Of a DNA stretch of 61,224 nt, positions 57,746 to 61,224 are shown piece after piece. The notes beneath the pieces were generated by a model. It was not told the DNA's origin, did not search any database, and saw only the letters and a list, made by a program, of their open reading frames with translations. A program made the translations under genes and the position numbers. The DNA is taken from positions 1 to 61,224 of the forward strand of contig JADFFQ010000017.1 of NCBI GenBank assembly GCA_022568135.1. The letters run 5' to 3'. This DNA is from Planctomycetota bacterium. Lineage in GTDB: Bacteria > Planctomycetota > Phycisphaerae > Phycisphaerales > SM1A02. Within the stretch, counting starts at the first letter, position 1. The number at the start of each line of letters is the position of its first letter.

Positions 57746-57861
57746 TCAGCTATTCGTAGGCGCAGGCCATCGGTGGTCATTTTGACGGTCGCTCGGATCG
57801 AGCAGTCCTCGACCAGACAGGAAACGACTTGGGCACGTTTTTCGTTGGATAGGCGATTCAT
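57746..57861 (-). pseudogene. Remnant of an IS1-like transposase N-terminus
   Basis: From the ATG at 57861 the minus strand encodes MNRLSNEKRAQVVSCLVEDC followed by SIRATVKMT. This matches the start of IS1-family transposases as I recall them (MNRL.-.KRAQV..CLVEG.SIRAT-.R.TGV). The homology stops after about 30 residues and the frame runs into the duplicated kinase tail. It is therefore a broken end. Confidence 0.65.
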
Positions 57862-57915
57862 ACTGACCATTATACTTGATCGGTCAAGCGATATCAAGCG
57901 TAAAGTGCATGAATC

Positions 57916-58012
57916 TGTACATAATACTGTACAATATTACTCCGTCATTTGGCTATATTCTAGTGGACAAATCGCCGAGTTTTATGTACACTTGACCATG
58001 CCATGTGTACAT
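57916..58012 (+). promoter_or_regulatory. TGTACA-type inverted repeats before the toxin-antitoxin genes
   Basis: There are two inverted repeats. TGTAC-ATAATACT-GTACA is at 57916-57933; perfect 8-bp arms ATGTACAC and GTGTACAT at 57984-57991 and 58005-58012 are separated by 13 bp. The second lies 60 bp before the antitoxin ATG. Such sites are typical operators bound by antitoxin or toxin-antitoxin complexes. Confidence 0.5.
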
Positions 58013-58072
58013 AGCTGGAGTTAGTTTTAGCTTCGCGGTTGTACGGCAGAACCCACCACACAAGGACGGAGC

Positions 58073-58339
58073 ATGACCACAGGTACCCTTGACATCACGG
58101 AGGCCCGGCGCCAATTCAACAAGCTGGGGGAACGTCTGCGCGACGAGCAGGTGATCTACATCACTCGTCACAACAAGCACGCATTCGCAGTCGTCGATAT
58201 CGAGTTTCTTTCGTCTATCTTGGAAACGATCGAGATTCTTTCCGATCCCGAATCGCACCGCATGTTCATGGAAAGTCTTGAGGACATCAAGATGGGCAGA
58301 CTCCACGATCACGAGGATGTCAAACGAGAACTGCTGTGA
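58073..58339 (+). CDS. Phd/YefM-family antitoxin
   Basis: 88 aa. The N-terminal fold TLDITEARRQFNKLGERLRDEQVIYITRHNKHAFAVVDIEFL is a clear Phd/YefM DNA-binding dimer domain, and the C-terminal part would wrap the toxin. The toxin gene starts inside its stop (GTGA overlap). It probably represses its own operon through the inverted repeats upstream. Confidence 0.85.
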   Translation: MTTGTLDITEARRQFNKLGERLRDEQVIYITRHNKHAFAVVDIEFLSSILETIEILSDPESHRMFMESLEDIKMGRLHDHEDVKRELL

Positions 58340-58728
58340 CAGAACCACGAAAGGCGCGAATTGTCATCCAATGGACGACAACTGCCAAAGAAGGCCTCAG
58401 GTCGCTTCCGCTCGACGCCAGGAAGGGATTGCTGAAAAAGGCGGACAAGCTGTATGAAGGCGTGGATCCGCGTACAGCCAACAAACCGCTGAGGGGTCCA
58501 CTCAGCGGCTTCTATCGAATCACGTTTTCCCGGTACAGAGCGGTTTATCGCGTGGAAGAGGAGGAGCTAGCTAGTGGTGATGTGCTCGTCCAGATTCGTG
58601 TCCTATTCATTATCGCTGGAATCAGAAAAGAGCGCAGCCGTGAAGACGTATACAAAGTCGCCGAACGGATCGTCGAATTCGGTCTGATCCAGATCGACGA
58701 CCAGGCAGAGGAGTCTGACAGCAACTAA
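58336..58728 (+). CDS. RelE/ParE-superfamily toxin
   Basis: 130 aa, start GTG at 58336 overlapping the antitoxin stop. The RelE/ParE core is visible as IQWTTTAKEGLRSLPLDARKGLLKKADKLYEG, then KPLRGPLSGFYRITFSRYRAVYRVEE and VLFIIAGIRKER. A C-terminal extension of about 25 acidic residues is unusual. RelE members cut mRNA on the ribosome while ParE members poison gyrase; I cannot decide between them from sequence. Confidence 0.85.
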   Translation: MTEPRKARIVIQWTTTAKEGLRSLPLDARKGLLKKADKLYEGVDPRTANKPLRGPLSGFYRITFSRYRAVYRVEEEELASGDVLVQIRVLFIIAGIRKERSREDVYKVAERIVEFGLIQIDDQAEESDSN

Positions 58729-58964
58729 TCCCTCTCCCACCTCTTCTTCGCAGCCCTTTGGGCGATCTCACGTCTTCGTTCCGCCGTTAGCTTCTTCGCC
58801 CTGGCCGGCCCGCCCTTCTTCCCACCCAAGCGACCTAGAGCGACAGCCGCCGGATTCTTCTTTGGCTCGGCTGGTTCCTCGACAGGCTCCACGTCGTCCG
58901 CCACCTGGTCCACGATGGACTTGGCGATCTCGTTGGCGTCACGCTTGCTTGAGCGTTTAGGCAT
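58725..58964 (-). CDS. Small Lys/Ala-rich basic protein
   Basis: 79 aa. An acidic middle (VEPVEEPAEPKK) is followed by the recurrent motif AAVALGRLGGKKGGPARAKKLTAERRREIAQRAAKKRW. Small proteins with this LGxxGGxxGGxARAxxLT motif are frequent on mobile elements and near toxin-antitoxin genes, with no known function; nucleic-acid binding is plausible. It converges with the toxin gene, overlapping by 4 bp. Confidence 0.7.
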   Translation of the reverse strand: MPKRSSKRDANEIAKSIVDQVADDVEPVEEPAEPKKNPAAVALGRLGGKKGGPARAKKLTAERRREIAQRAAKKRWERD

Positions 58965-59215
58965 ATCTGATTATGGCATATCGGCGCTGATCCGGCCAGC
59001 CGATGATCGAGATTCGATATTCAACAAGTTATCCACATCATCTTGGGGCGTTTGACAAGACAGCCCCAAGATGTACGATTTGGTCTTGTTCACAGGGGGC
59101 CGGTATGTCCTGACAACCCATTAGCCGTCGATGCGCCCTCTGTGAACAACGAGCTATGTGCATCGGCGGTTTTCTCGTTTGCCCCGCGGTTACGGGGCAG
59201 GAAGGTTCTCCTACG
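58965..59215. other. Highly structured intergenic region with DnaA box(es), origin-like
   Basis: 250 bp containing a perfect DnaA box TTATCCACA (59029-59037), two DnaA-like boxes TTGTTCACA (59086-59094) and TGTGAACAA (59141-59149), and a perfect 10-bp inverted repeat ATCTTGGGGC/GCCCCAAGAT (59040-59072). It also contains a 15-bp inverted repeat (59086-59100 against 59135-59149, 14 matches) and a hairpin GCCCCG...CGGGGC near 59180. The region lies between yidC-mnmE-DUF721 and parB-parS, which is where an origin is often found. Confidence 0.4.
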
Positions 59216-59389
59216 ATGAAGTTCAACATCTACAAAGACAAAGTTGGTGAATGGCGGTGGCGATTGCGCGCTGCGAACAATGAGATCATCGCTGCGGGCG
59301 AAGGCTACAAGAACAAAGTTGATTGCCTACACGCCATTGATCTAGTGAAAAGCAGCGCAGGTGCGCCTGTTGAGGAAACTACATCCTAA
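59216..59389 (+). CDS. DUF1508 (YegP-like) protein
   Basis: 57 aa from the ATG at 59216, which is favoured by GGAAGG upstream. The sequence FNIYKDKVGEWRWRLRAANN, then IIAAGEGYKNK, is the single-repeat YegP/DUF1508 motif, a small beta-alpha fold of unknown function widespread in bacteria and archaea. It converges with the 66-aa gene, overlapping by 4 bp. Confidence 0.75.
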   Translation: MKFNIYKDKVGEWRWRLRAANNEIIAAGEGYKNKVDCLHAIDLVKSSAGAPVEETTS

Positions 59390-59586
59390 ACATCGTCAAC
59401 AGGGATAATCTCGACGTCTGTTGGCGGCCCATAGTCCCACCGTACATCAGACAGAATCTGCTGCACCCGCCGTATTTGGACGCGCAGCTTGTTGTTGAGC
59501 ACGGGCATCAGCGCATCCGCTAGCTGGGGCAGGGTCGCTTCCAGTGCGCCCAAGTCATCCTCGTTGATCTGGAACAGCTTCGACAT
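59386..59586 (-). CDS. Small hypothetical protein
   Basis: 66 aa. A predicted helix (EDDLGALEATLPQLADALMPVLNNKLRVQIRRVQQILSDVRW) is followed by an acidic C-terminus (PPTDVEIIPVDDV). Proteins of this kind often accompany accessory genes; I recognise no domain. It overlaps the DUF1508 gene tail to tail by 4 bp and lies upstream of the intact kinase 3' end. Confidence 0.6.
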   Translation of the reverse strand: MSKLFQINEDDLGALEATLPQLADALMPVLNNKLRVQIRRVQQILSDVRWDYGPPTDVEIIPVDDV

Positions 59587-59634
59587 AGCTACATGCTAGG
59601 TAAGCAATCCGCGCGCCATTGAAACTGACCCACC

Positions 59635-59679
59635 ACCCGATCATGCGGCCTTTTTGCTTGATCGTTCGCGATCGAGCGG
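59635..59679 (-). repeat. 45-bp direct repeat, copy 2 (3' end of the histidine kinase)
   Basis: This is the genuine 3' end of the kinase gene on the minus strand. Together with 57701-57745 it brackets about 1.9 kb of accessory genes. Confidence 0.7.
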
Positions 59680-60480
59680 CTTTTCGTTCGACGCCTGTTT
59701 CGGCGTGGCGGCGGGCAGTCGCAGTGTGAACGCCGTCCCCTCGCCAAGCTTTGTACTGACGGTGATCGTGCCGCCGGCCGCCTGAATCAGGTGCTTGCAC
59801 ACGGCCAAGCCGAGCCCCGACCCCTTTCGCGGGGCATCCGGCCGGCCCTTGGTCACGAAGGGTTCGAACAGTGTCCGCTCGATCGCCGGCGGTATCCCGG
59901 GACCGGTGTCGGCAATGGTGATCTGCATCATGCCCCGGTCGATCGCCGAGGCGGTCACATACACCTCGCCGCGCTTGCCGCTCAGGGCGGTGAAGGCATT
60001 GAGCAGGAGATTGATGATCACCTGTTGGAGGGAGACGGGCGGCATCTGCACCGCAAGCGACGGATCGACGTCCGTGTGGAGCTGTATCCCGTCCTTGTCC
60101 GGCTTGCGCGCCAGGCAGGCCAGCGAAGCGTCGACCGCGTTCTTGATAATGGCCGGTTCGTTCTTCGGTCCACCTGGCCGGGCGAACCCAAGCATGGCCT
60201 CGGCGATTGTCGAGGCGGCTTCGACGCCGGCGATCGCCCGGTCCAGGGCCTTGGCCTGAAGATCAGCATCGCCGGGATCGGACTTGGCCAACTGTGCATA
60301 GCCGAGCACCGGCGTGAGAATGTTGTTGATCTCGTGGGCGATCGAGGCGGCCAGCGTGCCCAGCGTCGCCAGCCGGTGAACGTGCTCGATATCCCCGTGC
60401 AGATCTTGGAGCGTCCCCCCCGCCTGCTCGAGGTACTCGAGGGCTTCTTCGGCTGCAGTCGGTGCGTCACGATTGGTCAT
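59641..60480 (-). CDS. Soluble sensor histidine kinase
   Basis: 279 aa without membrane segments or a recognised sensor domain. The dimerisation helix with the phospho-acceptor is RLATLGTLAASIAHEINNIL (H49). The ATPase domain has INLLLNAFTAL (N box), ADTGPGIPP (G1), FEPFVTKG (F box) and GSGLGLAVCKHLIQAAGG (G2). No response regulator lies nearby. The gene is divergent from parB, and its last 45 bp are duplicated at 57701. Confidence 0.88.
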   Translation of the reverse strand: MTNRDAPTAAEEALEYLEQAGGTLQDLHGDIEHVHRLATLGTLAASIAHEINNILTPVLGYAQLAKSDPGDADLQAKALDRAIAGVEAASTIAEAMLGFARPGGPKNEPAIIKNAVDASLACLARKPDKDGIQLHTDVDPSLAVQMPPVSLQQVIINLLLNAFTALSGKRGEVYVTASAIDRGMMQITIADTGPGIPPAIERTLFEPFVTKGRPDAPRKGSGLGLAVCKHLIQAAGGTITVSTKLGEGTAFTLRLPAATPKQASNEKPLDRERSSKKAA

Positions 60481-60824
60481 GGGTCGGCCGGCCTTTCCCC
60501 TCCCGTCAGGAACCTACTCATGGGCGTATCGGCAGTGGATCACCTCAACTCAAGCCCACGGCCCCCGCCTGGGGAAACACCCTGGCCCGGCCTACGGACC
60601 ACACAACCGGTTTCTCACGGAGCGGGGGCCCAGCGGCCCTGCCTCTTGACGGCGGCGGGGTAGGCCAGGTCAAGCCGCCGGTTCAGCGCAGTTGCCACGA
60701 ATGGGCTAGTTCTGCGAGAAACTTGTCCGATAACGCTCAGGTCGCCGTGTGTGTTCACACTTGTTCCACGTGGAACAACCGCGTACAAGCGGAGTAACCA
60801 ACCCCTACTCGGGAGCACGACCCC
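60481..60824. other. Divergent regulatory region between the kinase and parB
   Basis: About 345 bp with no gene. It contains a perfect parS (60762-60777), the small palindrome GTGTGTTCACAC just before it (60749-60760), and the parB ribosome binding site GGGAG at 60811-60815. Confidence 0.5.
60762..60777 (+). promoter_or_regulatory. parS: parS centromere-like site
   Basis: TGTTCCACGTGGAACA is a perfect 16-bp palindrome equal to the broadly conserved parS sequence bound by ParB/Spo0J. It lies 47 bp upstream of parB, where ParB binding could also autoregulate the gene. Confidence 0.92.
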
Positions 60825-61224
60825 ATGGCCTTACGCCGACACGATCGATCGCGCCGCCGCCTCGGGCGCGGTCTGGACAGTCTCATGTCCACGCCGGTCC
60901 AGATCGAGACCAAGCCTCAGCCAGCCTCCGATCAACGAAGTTCGCCGGCCACGGCCGAAGCGGTCATGCGGGCCGGCCAGGTTCAGCCGGTAGATCCGCC
61001 CTCCCAAGACCCCGGCGGGATTCAGATGATCCCGGCCGACGAGATCCATCCGAACCCCAACCAGCCGCGAAAGCACTTCGACGAGGCCAGCCTCCGGTCG
61101 CTAGCGGCCTCCATACGCAGCGCCGGGTTGATGCAGCCGATCGTCGTGCGCCCCAGCTTGGCCGGGGGGGCCGGGGGGTTCCAACTTGTGGTGGGCGAGC
61201 GGCGCTGGCGTGCGGCCCAGCTCA
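60825..61224 (+). CDS. parB: Chromosome-partitioning protein ParB (3' truncated by window end)
   Basis: The first 133 codons are visible. A basic start RRLGRGLDSL is typical of chromosomal ParB. An Ala/Pro/Gln-rich linker follows, then the CTP-binding N-terminal domain with IHPNPNQPRKHFDE, LAASIRSAGLMQPIVVRP and GERRWRAAQL. GGGAG lies nine bases before the ATG. A parS site is adjacent. No parA lies directly upstream; the ParA-like gene in this window is at 42574. Confidence 0.95.
   Translation, partial: MALRRHDRSRRRLGRGLDSLMSTPVQIETKPQPASDQRSSPATAEAVMRAGQVQPVDPPSQDPGGIQMIPADEIHPNPNQPRKHFDEASLRSLAASIRSAGLMQPIVVRPSLAGGAGGFQLVVGERRWRAAQL

Larger units (their letters stand above)
57588..58072. 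other. AT-rich gap with duplicated kinase 3' end, IS1-like remnant and operator repeats
   Basis: In order, the gap holds an AT-rich spacer, the first copy of the kinase 3'-end repeat (57701-57745), an IS1-like N-terminal fragment on the minus strand (to 57861), and a strongly AT-rich part with TGTACA-type inverted repeats leading to the antitoxin gene. It is the most AT-rich stretch in the window. Confidence 0.6.

Noticed and set aside
57734..58024. Plus-strand ORF of 96 aa in the AT-rich gap
   Set aside because: It crosses the IS1-like remnant in antisense and the operator repeats; no domain or ribosome binding site.

Overview
The window is GC-rich, densely coded chromosomal DNA, most likely from a member of the Phycisphaerae or a related class of Planctomycetota. 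The evidence is a secreted protein with tandem dockerin-like ends (VDAFDLGAMLGAWC type), futalosine-pathway menaquinone synthesis (mqnE), several small CxxC zinc-ribbon proteins, dispersed nuo genes, a planctomycete-style sigma factor, and peptidoglycan export (MurJ). This placement is inferred from protein style; no rRNA or tRNA gene was found in the window.

Layout. 1-7.4 kb: the 3' part of a secreted dockerin-like protein, then nuoD, nuoE, a small ORF and nuoF (complex I), ybeY and a CNNM/CorC transporter. 7.5-13.1 kb: an M42-like peptidase (minus), a RibBA with a degenerate second domain, a sigma factor overlapping a small ORF, a CYTH protein and an outer-membrane protein. 13.3-16.9 kb: an overlapping two-gene module (about 235 and 965 aa) of unknown function. 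17.3-24.6 kb: a solitary atpC, scpB, a DUF58/transglutaminase pair, a PilZ-like protein and pabB. 24.7-35.3 kb: ppdK, a zinc-ribbon gene lying between two copies of the ppdK 3' end, a VOC protein, a His-rich lipoprotein, gdhA, a kinase-like protein, an FKBP, a HIT protein, nadC and birA. 35.4-44.4 kb: two small ORFs including an entericidin-like lipoprotein, a coiled-coil two-TM protein, mqnE, murJ, a VanZ/zinc-ribbon protein, parA and recO.

44.5-48.2 kb is a single-gene type IIG restriction-modification cassette bounded by a 56-bp inverted repeat and by 49-bp palindromic repeats. 48.2-53.0 kb holds an M16 peptidase, a 22-bp tandem repeat, a methyltransferase, lpdA and a phosphoesterase. 53.0-61.2 kb has gene content typical of an origin-proximal region: yidC, mnmE, a DUF721/DciA-like gene and parB with a perfect parS. 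Inside it is a small accessory island carrying an IS1-like remnant, a Phd/RelE toxin-antitoxin pair, and three small ORFs. The island also holds a highly structured 250-bp stretch with a perfect DnaA box. It is flanked by two copies of the 3' end of a histidine-kinase gene.

Recurring theme: accessory cargo sits between repeats (duplicated gene 3' ends at two loci, inverted repeats at a third). Short heptanucleotide tracts sit directly in front of nuoD, nuoF and ribBA. The strongest candidates for undescribed biology are the 13.3-16.9 kb gene pair, the gene-3'-end duplication insertions, the repeat-bounded restriction cassette, and the DnaA-box/parS region.
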